This document shows positions 15,542 through 23,887 of a stretch of 29,129 nucleotides of DNA, one piece after another (position 1 is the stretch's first letter; every line of letters begins with the position of its first letter). A program made the position numbers and the translations under genes. The notes under the pieces were generated by a model, which was not told the origin of the DNA, did no database searches, and worked only from the letters and a program-made list of their open reading frames with translations. This DNA is from B16-G9 sp964400655 (GTDB lineage Bacteria; Bacteroidota; Bacteroidia; Bacteroidales; F082): positions 1 through 29,129 of the forward strand of contig CAYNVN010000184.1 in NCBI GenBank assembly GCA_964400655.1. The letters are read 5' to 3'.

Positions 15542-17488
15542 TTATTCCTGATAATCCAGTTGCGAATCGTCACGATATCCCGGAAGGTCTTTATACCAGT
15601 CCTGGTAAACCGTTCCGCCTGAAGTTGCCCAGTCGGCAAATTTTAAATAACCCCATGTTATCTGTTGCTTTTCCTTCATCCATACAAAATCGTAAACAAT
15701 ATTGATGGCCCAGGGAAGATTGCTTTCCGTTTTATAATATCTTCCGGTGGCGGGATTGGAGTCATCATCTTCGGTACCAAGCAACGCGGTATTTGCCAGC
15801 GATGTGGGAACCATATCGGGCAGATGCACCTCGGCGGTAACATCGCCGTTAATAATTACGTAAGGATTATAAGGCGGTACTCCCACAACAGAGGCGGCAA
15901 CAGGTGTCGAAAAGAGAATATCAACGGATAATGTATCGCCGATATTTGGGGTTGTTTCGTCCATAACAACAATATTTGCCAGGGTTTGTCCCGCTTCGGT
16001 TCCGTTTGCATTTAGCGGAATATTTCCGAGGGTGTGGTTGTATCCGGTAACACTTGCAATGGCAGCCGGATCGGCTTTCATTTCAAAAGCAAACCCGTTA
16101 TTTAATCCTGCTCCGTTATGACGGGGATTCCATTTCGATTTTATTTCAACCACTTTATTATCGGCATTGGTAATTTGATTGATGTTATAAGCTATAACAA
16201 GGTCGTTAAAGTCGTAATCGCCTTTCGACGGCCAGAGATCTTCAAAAGCAAGGGTTGCCCAGGTTCCTTCTCCGGGGAAATAGTTATTGAAAGCTCTTTC
16301 GGGATCGTTGGGATAATCGTCCTGGTTATCCGGTACACCGTCGCCGTCGGTATCTGTTCCGCCGCCCGAGCCGTTATCTCTCCAAATACCGAGGTCGTTT
16401 ACCCTTATGGATTGTGACATATTAAAATAACTCCATTCCGCAGTAGCCGGGTCAAATTCAATCATTTTGTTTGTTTGAGTAGTGTAGAAATAGAGCATTC
16501 CGTTGCTACCAGCCGCAAGCGAGGTGAGTTTTCTCGGCAGGGTATTGTCACTTATTTTTGTAACATTAACAACATTACCCGCAAAGGTTCCGATATAAAT
16601 TCCGTTCAAATTTGAAAAATAGAGGGTGCCGTTGTCGTCAAAAGCCAAATCGCCCCATGCCTCATTATTAAAGCCATGTATTTTATATGTTTGAATAAAG
16701 TCACCACTGGAGGGATCAATTTTATACATCTTTTTATCACTATGACAGGCATATAAAAACCCGTCGTTATGATTGTATCCCAACCTGAAAAATTTAATGT
16801 TCATGTTTTTTATCGTGGTAAAAGTATTGTTATTCAAATCGTAGTAACCCAATTCAAACGGTGTGTACTTATTGCTGATATACACTTTTTTAGAAGGAAT
16901 ATCAACGGCATTGGCAAGGCTTTTATAGGGTAACGATGCGGTTACGGTTGAAACATCTCCGTTTGACACATCGATGGCATACAGTTTATTTTCGTTTCCG
17001 TTTACAGCATATAAAATATCATTGTTAACCCTCAATTCTTTAAACCTTGAAGGGTTGTAGGTATAGTTTGCCGTATTACCGGTAATTTCAACCGATGTTC
17101 CGTAAAAGATACCGTTTTTGGAACGCATTAAAAACAGGTTTTGATGATAGGCCGGAAGAGTCAGTTTTACACTATACACACCGCTGTTTTTGATAAATCC
17201 CGAAGCGATTTTATGATTCAAATCATCAATAACTACCGTAGTATCGGTGTCGGTATAGATAATATCGGCAGGCACGTCATCCTCAAGAGTATATACATCA
17301 TATTTTACATTTTGCTCCTGATCGTTAATGGTTAACTCAACCGTTTTTGTAGTGTTGAAATCAAAGCTTGCAGGAATATCGAGCGTTTCAATATCGATCT
17401 TCTTGTTTTCATCTTCCGGGGTAGTTTTTTTACACGATGAAAAACCAATAATGGCCATAGCTGTAATTGCAAATAGTACTTTTCTCAT
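15542..17488 (-). CDS. LruC-domain lipoprotein with propeller-like N-terminal half
   Basis: A 648-residue exported lipoprotein. The start MRKVLFAITAMAIIGF gives a signal peptide ending in a lipobox-like GFSSC, with Cys at about 19. An upstream in-frame ATG (17533) would put 15 polar residues before the signal peptide and is rejected. The first half has repeated strands typical of a beta-propeller (LYAIDVSNGDVSTV, KMYKIDPSSGDFIQT). A calcium-loop-like DTDGDGVPDNQDDYPNDP follows. The second half is the LruC/DUF4842 type region, with GTWATLAFEDLWPSKGDYDFNDLV split around the aspartates. The function of this family is not well defined; surface display by an outer-membrane lipoprotein is likely. 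The gene is convergent with the sigma factor cluster. No TAnnTTTG element is evident upstream. Confidence 0.85.
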   Translation of the reverse strand: MRKVLFAITAMAIIGFSSCKKTTPEDENKKIDIETLDIPASFDFNTTKTVELTINDQEQNVKYDVYTLEDDVPADIIYTDTDTTVVIDDLNHKIASGFIKNSGVYSVKLTLPAYHQNLFLMRSKNGIFYGTSVEITGNTANYTYNPSRFKELRVNNDILYAVNGNENKLYAIDVSNGDVSTVTASLPYKSLANAVDIPSKKVYISNKYTPFELGYYDLNNNTFTTIKNMNIKFFRLGYNHNDGFLYACHSDKKMYKIDPSSGDFIQTYKIHGFNNEAWGDLAFDDNGTLYFSNLNGIYIGTFAGNVVNVTKISDNTLPRKLTSLAAGSNGMLYFYTTQTNKMIEFDPATAEWSYFNMSQSIRVNDLGIWRDNGSGGGTDTDGDGVPDNQDDYPNDPERAFNNYFPGEGTWATLAFEDLWPSKGDYDFNDLVIAYNINQITNADNKVVEIKSKWNPRHNGAGLNNGFAFEMKADPAAIASVTGYNHTLGNIPLNANGTEAGQTLANIVVMDETTPNIGDTLSVDILFSTPVAASVVGVPPYNPYVIINGDVTAEVHLPDMVPTSLANTALLGTEDDDSNPATGRYYKTESNLPWAINIVYDFVWMKEKQQITWGYLKFADWATSGGTVYQDWYKDLPGYRDDSQLDYQE

Positions 17489-17707
17489 AACTTTTCTGTT
17501 TTGAATGTTTTTATCAAGTTGTGTGCCAATCAATTTACATAATTGATTATCAGCATTTACACATATATTTTAATCCTTTAAAACGTTTTAAAAATACAAT
17601 AAAATTTCCAATGGGGAGATTTACAGGAAATGCATACCTGTATTATTCCTCCGTCTGTTATTTTTCCGGCAACTAAAGTGAGAGACCTGCCCGTCGGACT
17701 GATAAAC

Positions 17708-17736
17708 AAAAAAGAGGCCAAAACGGCCTCTTTTTT
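17708..17736 (-). terminator. Bidirectional hairpin terminator after the DPP7 gene
   Basis: AAAAAAGAGGCC (17708-17719) pairs with GGCCTCTTTTTT (17725-17736) around a 5-nt loop. It lies 20 bp past the dipeptidyl-peptidase stop codon and looks functional on either strand. The remainder of the 17489-17756 gap carries no gene. Confidence 0.85.
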
Positions 17737-17756
17737 AATCGGAAAAAAACCGATTA

Positions 17757-19973
17757 TTATTTTTCAGGAGCAACCTCTTCCTTATTAACCTCCTGTTGTT
17801 CAACTTTAACCGGTGCCGGTTCGTCTTTTACAATGGTAAGTTCGTTAATCAGGTTTTGTGCATTGGCATATTTATCGATGATAAAGAGCACATAACGTAC
17901 ATCCACATTAATGGTTCGTTGCAGCTCAGGGTCAAATTTAATATCGCCGCTCATGGCTTCCCAGTTTCCGTCAAACGCAAGACCGATAAGCTGTCCGCGA
18001 TCGTTCATAATGGGGCTGCCCGAGTTTCCGCCGGTAATGTCGTTGGTAGAAAGAAAATCGGTAACCAGCTTTCCGTTTTCGCTCCAGCGGCCAAAATCTT
18101 TGGCTTTATAAAGCTCTTTCAGCTTGGCGGGCACGTTAAACTCCGGATTTGAAGGGTCTTCTTTTTGCATTACTCCGTACAAATGGGTTGTATAGTCGTA
18201 ATGAACCGCATCGGCAGGATAATAGTCTTCCACCGTTCCGTAAGTTACCCTCATGGTAAAGTTGGCATCGGGTGCATAATTTTTGTCGGGGTTCATATCG
18301 AGAATACCTGCAATAAACAATCGGTGTCCGCGCGCTTTTTGCTCGTTAAAAGGAGCCTCTTCCCCGCGCAGTGTACGATAGGATGTTAAAAATTCATTCC
18401 ACGTTATGTAAGCAGGATCTTTTTCGATGGTTTTTGCTTTGGGTTTGTTTAAAAATGCTTTAACCTTTTGAGGGTCGGCAAAAATGGATTTTGAAAACAC
18501 ATCGTCAGCAAACCGTTTCCAGTTACCTTTATATTTTTTGTGCATTTTTTCAAGATATTCGGGTTGCTGGTTTTTCGGAACATCGTTATAATACATCTCC
18601 ATCATGGCAGCAAATGTGTTGCGGTCGATGGTTTGGTTATAATCTTTAAAATGTCCGTCAACTCCGGCTTTTAACGCATTAATGGTGGCATCCAGATCCT
18701 CTTTTGGAGTCTCTTTATCCTCCAGCTGTTTTTTCAGACGGTCAAACCCAAAAGCATAACCCAATATTTCAGGGCCGCGATAAATGGCTTCTCTGAAATA
18801 GTTTTGGGCAACGGTATATTTGTTAATTCCTTCGTATGCCGATTTCAGGTCGGTTAAGGCTTCGCCGTATTTTTCTTTTTTATCAGGATGCCGGTTAAGC
18901 CAGTTTGAAAATTCGGCTTCCAGCTGCTCTTTTTCTTCTTTTACTTTTAAACGCTTCAATGCTTTTGTTTGTCCGATAAAATATTTCCAATAGTTGGCTG
19001 TACGGGCATATTTTGAGGCATATTGCAGTTTAACTTTAGGGTCGGCATCCATTTGCTCTTTCATAATTTTGAGTTTCATATCACGAACCTTTACAATAGA
19101 AGGGTTGTAATATTCAATGGCATTATCGACACCCCAGGAAGAGAGGAAACGGTCGGTACCCCCCGGATTACCCATAATCATGGTGAAGTCACCTTTTTTC
19201 TTGGGTGAAATATTGATGGGTAAGTAGTGTTTTGGTTTCATCGGAACGTTTTCGGCCGAATATTCTGCCGGTGAACCGTCGGGTGCGGTATAAACCCTGA
19301 AAATGGAGAAGTCGCCGGTATGACGGGGCCACATCCAGTTGTCGGTATCGCCGCCAAATTTACCAATGGCCGAGGGAGGTGTTCCCACCAAACGGATATC
19401 TTTATATACATTGTACACATAGATATAATACTGGTTTCCGCCGAAAATGGGTTTTACAACCACCATATAATCGTTATCTTTTGAAGCCTCTTTTTCAATC
19501 AAATCAACATTTTGATTAATCTGCTTGGCACGTGCCTCTTCCGTCATATCATCGGTTACGCCCTTTAAAGCCTGATCGGTAACATCTTTCATGTAAACCA
19601 AAAATTTAACGGTCAGCCCTTCTATGGGAATTTCCTGGTCTTTGCTGTAAGCCCAAAAACCGTCTTTCAGGTAATCGTGTTCAACGGTGCTCACTTTTTG
19701 AATGGAACCGAAACCGCAATGGTGATTTGTAAAAATAAGCCCTTCGGGCGATACAATCTCACCGGTACATCCGCCGCCAAAAATAATGATGGCATCTTTA
19801 ATGCTCGGGTCGGTATTGCTGTAAATCTGCTCGGCGGTAAGTTTGCAACCGAGTTTTTGCATTACGGCAATATTGTTTTTAATTAATAAAGGAATCCACA
19901 TTCCTTCGTCGGCACGCAGCTTTGGTAAAACACCAATAAGCAACGCAAAAAATACTACAACTATTTTTTTCAT
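17757..19973 (-). CDS. dpp7: S46-family dipeptidyl-peptidase, DPP7-like
   Basis: A periplasmic serine exopeptidase of 738 residues that removes N-terminal dipeptides. A signal peptide covers about residues 1-21. The trypsin-like elements are His in TNHHCGFG (84-85), a likely Asp221 in WPRHTGDF and Ser651 in GGNSGSP. Eighteen residues after the serine, where DPP11 has Arg (FDRN), this protein has Gly669 (AFDGNWEAMSGDI), so it fits the DPP7 type, which prefers hydrophobic residues at P1, rather than the Asp/Glu-specific DPP11. There is no T9SS tail. It lies 54 bp downstream of the mannose-1-phosphate guanylyltransferase gene and ends at a strong terminator. Such enzymes feed dipeptides to asaccharolytic Bacteroidota. 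Confidence 0.92.
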   Translation of the reverse strand: MKKIVVVFFALLIGVLPKLRADEGMWIPLLIKNNIAVMQKLGCKLTAEQIYSNTDPSIKDAIIIFGGGCTGEIVSPEGLIFTNHHCGFGSIQKVSTVEHDYLKDGFWAYSKDQEIPIEGLTVKFLVYMKDVTDQALKGVTDDMTEEARAKQINQNVDLIEKEASKDNDYMVVVKPIFGGNQYYIYVYNVYKDIRLVGTPPSAIGKFGGDTDNWMWPRHTGDFSIFRVYTAPDGSPAEYSAENVPMKPKHYLPINISPKKKGDFTMIMGNPGGTDRFLSSWGVDNAIEYYNPSIVKVRDMKLKIMKEQMDADPKVKLQYASKYARTANYWKYFIGQTKALKRLKVKEEKEQLEAEFSNWLNRHPDKKEKYGEALTDLKSAYEGINKYTVAQNYFREAIYRGPEILGYAFGFDRLKKQLEDKETPKEDLDATINALKAGVDGHFKDYNQTIDRNTFAAMMEMYYNDVPKNQQPEYLEKMHKKYKGNWKRFADDVFSKSIFADPQKVKAFLNKPKAKTIEKDPAYITWNEFLTSYRTLRGEEAPFNEQKARGHRLFIAGILDMNPDKNYAPDANFTMRVTYGTVEDYYPADAVHYDYTTHLYGVMQKEDPSNPEFNVPAKLKELYKAKDFGRWSENGKLVTDFLSTNDITGGNSGSPIMNDRGQLIGLAFDGNWEAMSGDIKFDPELQRTINVDVRYVLFIIDKYANAQNLINELTIVKDEPAPVKVEQQEVNKEEVAPEK

Positions 19974-20027
19974 AATGATTTTTGTTTAAAGTTATTGAGT
20001 AATTTCTATTCGGTTTTACTGATATTG

Positions 20028-21119
20028 CTAAACGAATTGATCGCCTTTTTCAATTTTTACGTCATTTACAAACTGTCTGATCTGTTGTTCGTCCTCTTTA
20101 CGGCAAACCAGTAAGGTTCCCTCTTCTTCAACAACAATATAATCGTTAAGCCCCTGTAACACCACAAGTTTGTCTTTTGGAACATGTACGATACAGTTTT
20201 CCGAATCGTAGAGCATTACATTGTCGCCCACCACGGCATTACCGTTTTCATCTTTATCTCTGATGGTGTATAACGAACCCCAGGTACCGAGGTCGGACCA
20301 GCCAAAATCAACCGACAACACATAAACATTATCGGCTTTTTCCATAACTCCGTAGTCGATGGAAACATTGGTACACACTTCGTAGGTTTTGGCAATAAAT
20401 TCCGTTTCGGCCCCGGTATTGTATTTACCAACACCGGTTTTAAACAGGCTGTCAACCTCATCAAGATGAGTTTCAAAAGCTTTCATAATGCTTTTAAGCG
20501 ACCAGATGAAGATACCGGAGTTCCACAAAAAGTCTCCACTCTCGATAAATTTTTTGGCAATTTCGAGATTGGGTTTTTCGGTAAAGGTTTTAACCTTTCG
20601 CAGGCGGGTATCGTCGGGGTATATTTTTTCTTCCTGAAACTGAATGTAACCGTATCCCGTATCGGGACGGCTGGGTTTGATACCGAGGGTAAGCAGCCAG
20701 TCGTTGTTGGCAGCGGCTTTCATGGCTGTTTCAATATCCTTTACAAATTCATCTTCCTTAAGGATAATGTGGTCCGACGGGGCAACCACCACAACAGCAT
20801 CGGGATTTTCTTCTTTAATTTTATAGTTGGCATAAGCCACACATGGAGCGGTATTCCGGCGGGCGGGTTCAAGAAGCACCTGCTTTTCGGTTAATTCGGG
20901 AAGCTGTTCCAACACAAGGTCTTTATAAATTTCGTTGGTAACAACGTAGATATTTTCGGCAGGAGATATTTTGTTAAACCGTTCAAAAGTTAAACGAATT
21001 AATGTTTTTCCTACTCCGAGAACGTCAATAAATTGTTTGGGACGATTGGTTTTGCTCATGGGCCAAAAACGGGTTCCCACACCCCCGGCCATAATAACCG
21101 TATAATGATTTGGGTTCAT
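20028..21119 (-). CDS. manC: Mannose-1-phosphate guanylyltransferase
   Basis: Forms GDP-mannose from mannose-1-phosphate and GTP, for surface polysaccharide or glycan synthesis, in the cytoplasm. It has 363 residues. The nucleotidyltransferase signature is AGGVGTRFWPMSKTNRPKQF at residues 11-30, and VVVAPSDHII (about 90-99) carries the metal Asp. The FTEKP (about 162-166) and FLWNSGIFIW (about 178-187) blocks are typical of the GDP-mannose pyrophosphorylase subgroup. The length corresponds to the monofunctional form, without the phosphomannose isomerase domain of the long ManC/AlgA proteins. It may be cotranscribed with the DPP7-like gene. Confidence 0.92.
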   Translation of the reverse strand: MNPNHYTVIMAGGVGTRFWPMSKTNRPKQFIDVLGVGKTLIRLTFERFNKISPAENIYVVTNEIYKDLVLEQLPELTEKQVLLEPARRNTAPCVAYANYKIKEENPDAVVVVAPSDHIILKEDEFVKDIETAMKAAANNDWLLTLGIKPSRPDTGYGYIQFQEEKIYPDDTRLRKVKTFTEKPNLEIAKKFIESGDFLWNSGIFIWSLKSIMKAFETHLDEVDSLFKTGVGKYNTGAETEFIAKTYEVCTNVSIDYGVMEKADNVYVLSVDFGWSDLGTWGSLYTIRDKDENGNAVVGDNVMLYDSENCIVHVPKDKLVVLQGLNDYIVVEEEGTLLVCRKEDEQQIRQFVNDVKIEKGDQFV

Positions 21120-21166
21120 AATAACTGTTTTTAGGACATTTTTTTCTGCTGATTTTTTTTGCGAGC

Positions 21167-21174
21167 CAAAGATA
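21167..21174 (-). promoter_or_regulatory. Putative -7 promoter element (TATCTTTG) of the guanylyltransferase gene
   Basis: The plus strand CAAAGATA reads TATCTTTG on the coding strand, matching TAnnTTTG, 47 bp before the start codon. No clear -33 element is visible. Confidence 0.4.
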
Positions 21175-21295
21175 AGATAAACTATGATAATTAGTGTTAT
21201 GCAGTCTGTTCCAGGCTGTTTTAATTCATAAAAAATCTTAACATCAAGGTTGTGGTTAACTGGTTATGACACGGTTAATCTTTCGACCCCTTCGA

Positions 21296-23185
21296 TTAAA
21301 GCTTTGTTAGAAAAATATAAATATCTTCTCCGGTATCAATCTTTAACTTTTTACGTAAACGATGCCGTGCCAGCTTAACGCTGCTTGGAGTAATATTAAG
21401 TACAGCAGCAGCTTCTTTAATGTTCATATTTAAACTGATGAGTGCTGCCAGGCGGTAATCGCTTACACTAAGGTCGGGATTGATAGCCAACAGCTTAGTA
21501 TTGAAATCTTTATTAATATTTTCAAAATACTTTTTAAACAGTTCCCACTCTTTTTCTGTCCTTTGCATTCGGGTAATCTCTTTTAGAATCCCCCTGAAAG
21601 ATGCCTTTGCTTCATCATCAATATGTGACGATAATTTTTTGAGTTTTTCACGAATATCATTCAGGGTTTGATTTCTTTGAATCATATTCAAAGCATGTGT
21701 GGTAAGTTGTTTGGTTTTGTAATTATTCTCCAGTTGCATTTCTTTAGCCGAGAGCTCTTTATTATGCAAATCTGTTTCCATTAGTTTTTTCTCTATCAGA
21801 TAGAGCTCTTTTTCTTTTTTTCTTTTATTAATCCGCTGCAGGGCAATGGCAACAACAAGGGCAAATACCAATAGAATAACCAATATTATAAGTTGTTGAC
21901 TGCTTTGAATTACTTTCGCTTTATCGTGTTCGCTGCGGTTTAATTCTTTAAGAAATTTAATCTTATTTTCTTTGGCTTCGCTTTCAAACTCTGCTTTCAG
22001 CTCTTGAATATATTGTTGGTTATTACGGGCATCAATCGAGTCTTTTAATATCAAATAGTCCTCAATACAACCAAGAGCCTGTTTATACTGTTTCTTATAT
22101 TTATATGATTTTGAAAGCAGGAGAAGGTCTTCAAACTGAACTTCTAAGTTACCACTTTCCTTTGCCAGTTTTAGTGCTAAATTACCATGCACAATAGCTT
22201 TGTCATATTTTTTTTGTGCCATAAATAAACGGCTTATTGCAAGATGTAACTGGCTGTTGTTTACATGTATGTTATTATTATGTTCTAAAGCTTTAATAAA
22301 ATAAATATAGGCTTCATCATATTTTTCCTGATTACTTAATAATAAACCCAAATTCTGAAGTGCAATGGATTTATCCCGTTCATTGCCCGGCTTATCGGAT
22401 AATGAGAGACTGTTTTTATAACTTTGTATAGCCTGGAGCGGATCACCACTATTTTTATAAACAATTCCAAGGTTAATGTAACATTTGGCCATTAATGCTG
22501 TATCTTTTAACTGTTTTGCTCCGGTTAAAGCTTCATTAATCCAAATTTCGCTATTTGTATTATCGCCCAGGGCAAGGTAAATACTTCCAACATTTAGTTT
22601 ACTTACCACAAGCATTCTCATTGGTGCATTGTATTGCTCTCTGATTTTTAACGACCTTATAAAATAGGTTAGAGCCGAATCTTTTTGTCCTGTTTTAATA
22701 AAGGCTGAAGCTGTATTATTTAAAATCTTAGCATATTCGAAATAAGCTGCTGTATCGTATTTATTTTTAGTAATGGTGGTTTCTTTTAGTTGTCCTGCTG
22801 CTTTAAAATCGGATGCAGCGGCCAGATAGTTAGCCTTTAAATACTGTGCTACCCCTCTGTTGGAATAGAGTTTAATTATACTTGCCGTATCATATACCTG
22901 TTTTGCTATTTTAACGCCTTTATTAATAAAATATACCGACGAATCATATTTACCTGTTTTTCGGTAGCCGGTACCTAAAATAACAGTCGACTTAATAAAT
23001 TCCTCAGGCTCTGAATTTTTATTGTAAAAAACAGATTTAGCTAAAACAATTGCTTTATCCGTTTGTGTCGATAACAGGTTGTTGGCTTCTTGTAGTACCT
23101 CAACGGAGTTTAATGCTTTTGCATTTTGTGAAAAAACAGGATAAACTAAAAACAGAGAAACAAGCAAAATGACAAACTTTTTCAT
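21296..23185 (-). CDS. Membrane-anchored TPR protein with C-terminal HTH (putative one-component regulator)
   Basis: A 629-residue protein of a type common in Bacteroidota. A signal peptide (MKKFVILLVSLFLVYPVFSQ) leads into a long array of tetratricopeptide repeats (about 30-400, for example AQYLKANYLAAASDFKAAG and NLGIVYKNSGDPLQAIQSYK). A transmembrane helix follows at about 428-446 (QLIILVILLVFALVVAIAL), then a charged coiled coil, then a LuxR-like helix-turn-helix at the C-terminus (LNMNIKEAAAVLNITPSSVK). The TPRs would face the periplasm and the DNA-binding part the cytoplasm. The start at 23185 is chosen over 23230 because it begins the signal peptide. It is divergent from the repeat arrays and surface protein genes, so it may regulate them. 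Confidence 0.85.
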   Translation of the reverse strand: MKKFVILLVSLFLVYPVFSQNAKALNSVEVLQEANNLLSTQTDKAIVLAKSVFYNKNSEPEEFIKSTVILGTGYRKTGKYDSSVYFINKGVKIAKQVYDTASIIKLYSNRGVAQYLKANYLAAASDFKAAGQLKETTITKNKYDTAAYFEYAKILNNTASAFIKTGQKDSALTYFIRSLKIREQYNAPMRMLVVSKLNVGSIYLALGDNTNSEIWINEALTGAKQLKDTALMAKCYINLGIVYKNSGDPLQAIQSYKNSLSLSDKPGNERDKSIALQNLGLLLSNQEKYDEAYIYFIKALEHNNNIHVNNSQLHLAISRLFMAQKKYDKAIVHGNLALKLAKESGNLEVQFEDLLLLSKSYKYKKQYKQALGCIEDYLILKDSIDARNNQQYIQELKAEFESEAKENKIKFLKELNRSEHDKAKVIQSSQQLIILVILLVFALVVAIALQRINKRKKEKELYLIEKKLMETDLHNKELSAKEMQLENNYKTKQLTTHALNMIQRNQTLNDIREKLKKLSSHIDDEAKASFRGILKEITRMQRTEKEWELFKKYFENINKDFNTKLLAINPDLSVSDYRLAALISLNMNIKEAAAVLNITPSSVKLARHRLRKKLKIDTGEDIYIFLTKL

Positions 23186-23412
23186 CAAATTGGATTTTAT
23201 AAAATAATACAGATCATATAGATTTCGCATATTTATACAGATATAATTTTCTGTAAATTTAAACCATCCTTACAGGTATTTTTTTTGATCTCTGTTCTTA
23301 ATTTTCCTTAATAATAGCTTTGTCGGCAATTTATTTTCTTTGAGAATTCAACAGAAAAATAAAAAGTACACCCCTGTTATCTGACAAATATATACTTTTT
23401 TCTCAATTGTAT

Positions 23413-23436
23413 GAATAACAGCTTAAAGCTACAAAA
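23413..23436 (+). promoter_or_regulatory. Conserved upstream box, copy 1
   Basis: A 24-bp stretch beginning GAATAACAGCTTAAAG, matching 26141-26164 at 21 of 24 positions. It begins exactly 88 bp before the first TGATAACC repeat, as does the other copy. It marks the left edge of the homologous block. It may be a further regulator site or only residual homology. Confidence 0.5.
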
Positions 23437-23500
23437 CAGCCTCTTTTATTAACATTAAAAGGATGATATACACAATTATTACTGTTAATAAATTAATAAG

Positions 23501-23557
23501 TGATAACCTTTTGATAACCTGTTTTCAGACTGTGATAACCTTTTGATAACCTGTTTT
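23501..23557 (+). promoter_or_regulatory. Array of four TGATAACC direct repeats, copy 1 (putative activator site)
   Basis: TGATAACC starts at 23501, 23512, 23533 and 23544. These form two identical 25-bp units, each TGATAACC-N3-TGATAACC plus a CTGTTTT-like tail overlap. The steps of 11, 21 and 11 bp keep all four copies on nearly the same DNA face. The array ends just upstream of a promoter-like TTTG, as expected for an activator that touches the polymerase. The remainder of the 23186-23615 gap contains only A+T-rich sequence. Confidence 0.75.
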
Positions 23558-23558
23558 A

Positions 23559-23590
23559 TTTGCTTCACCAACAATAACTGACTTCATTTG
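23559..23590 (+). promoter_or_regulatory. Putative promoter of the small ORF/S74 protein genes
   Basis: TTTG (23559-23562), a 20-bp spacer and TTCATTTG (23583-23590). The -7 element departs from TAnnTTTG at its second base, which would suit a weak, activator-dependent promoter. The same pair with the same spacing occurs in the second block at 26288-26319. Confidence 0.55.
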
Positions 23591-23615
23591 TGTTTGATTG
23601 TAACCTCATTATCCT

Positions 23616-23837
23616 ATGTTACTAACTTACATTCATAACCATAAACTATTCATACAATTCGACAGGGTTATAAATAAGGGATTGATTTATATAACTGGTG
23701 ATAATGAATTTGAAGAAACAAAAAAAGTGAATAACTCTAATTTTGAAATTATAGCTCTGCCTGAAAAAATTAAGAACATCAAAATAACAATCAACGTTGG
23801 AAAAACCAGAATCATAAGAACCATTAAAATAGAATAA
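23616..23837 (+). CDS. 73-residue protein of unknown function
   Basis: I do not recognise this family. It has 73 residues, no signal peptide or membrane segment, and is rich in Ile, Lys and Asn with alternating hydrophobic residues (GLIYITGDNEF, NFEIIALPEKI, IKITINV), suggesting a small all-beta cytoplasmic protein. Evidence that it is a real gene: the second block (26347-26568) carries a same-length homologue with about 51% identity and conserved LTYI, KLFI, FDRV, NNS, FEII and LP segments. It starts 25 bp after the promoter-like element and lies 50 bp upstream of the S74 protein gene, so the two are probably cotranscribed. A role in regulation or export of the partner is possible but unproven. 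Confidence 0.65.
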   Translation: MLLTYIHNHKLFIQFDRVINKGLIYITGDNEFEETKKVNNSNFEIIALPEKIKNIKITINVGKTRIIRTIKIE

Positions 23838-23887
23838 TACAAAGAATATAATAAAAGAATTTCTTATAACATATTAAAATAGTAATT

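Noticed and set aside
17757..19973. Asp/Glu-specific DPP11
   Set aside because: The substrate-determining position 18 residues after the catalytic serine is Gly (AFDGN), not the Arg of DPP11.
23501..23557. Possible CRISPR or origin iterons
   Set aside because: The repeats are only 8 bp, with no spacer-like unique segments of constant length, no cas or replication gene nearby, and a promoter next to them. A transcription factor site is simpler.
23616..23837. LytTR-type DNA-binding domain in the small protein
   Set aside because: The beta-rich pattern superficially recalls LytTR domains, but the characteristic RxHRSYIVN-like core is absent and the protein is too short.
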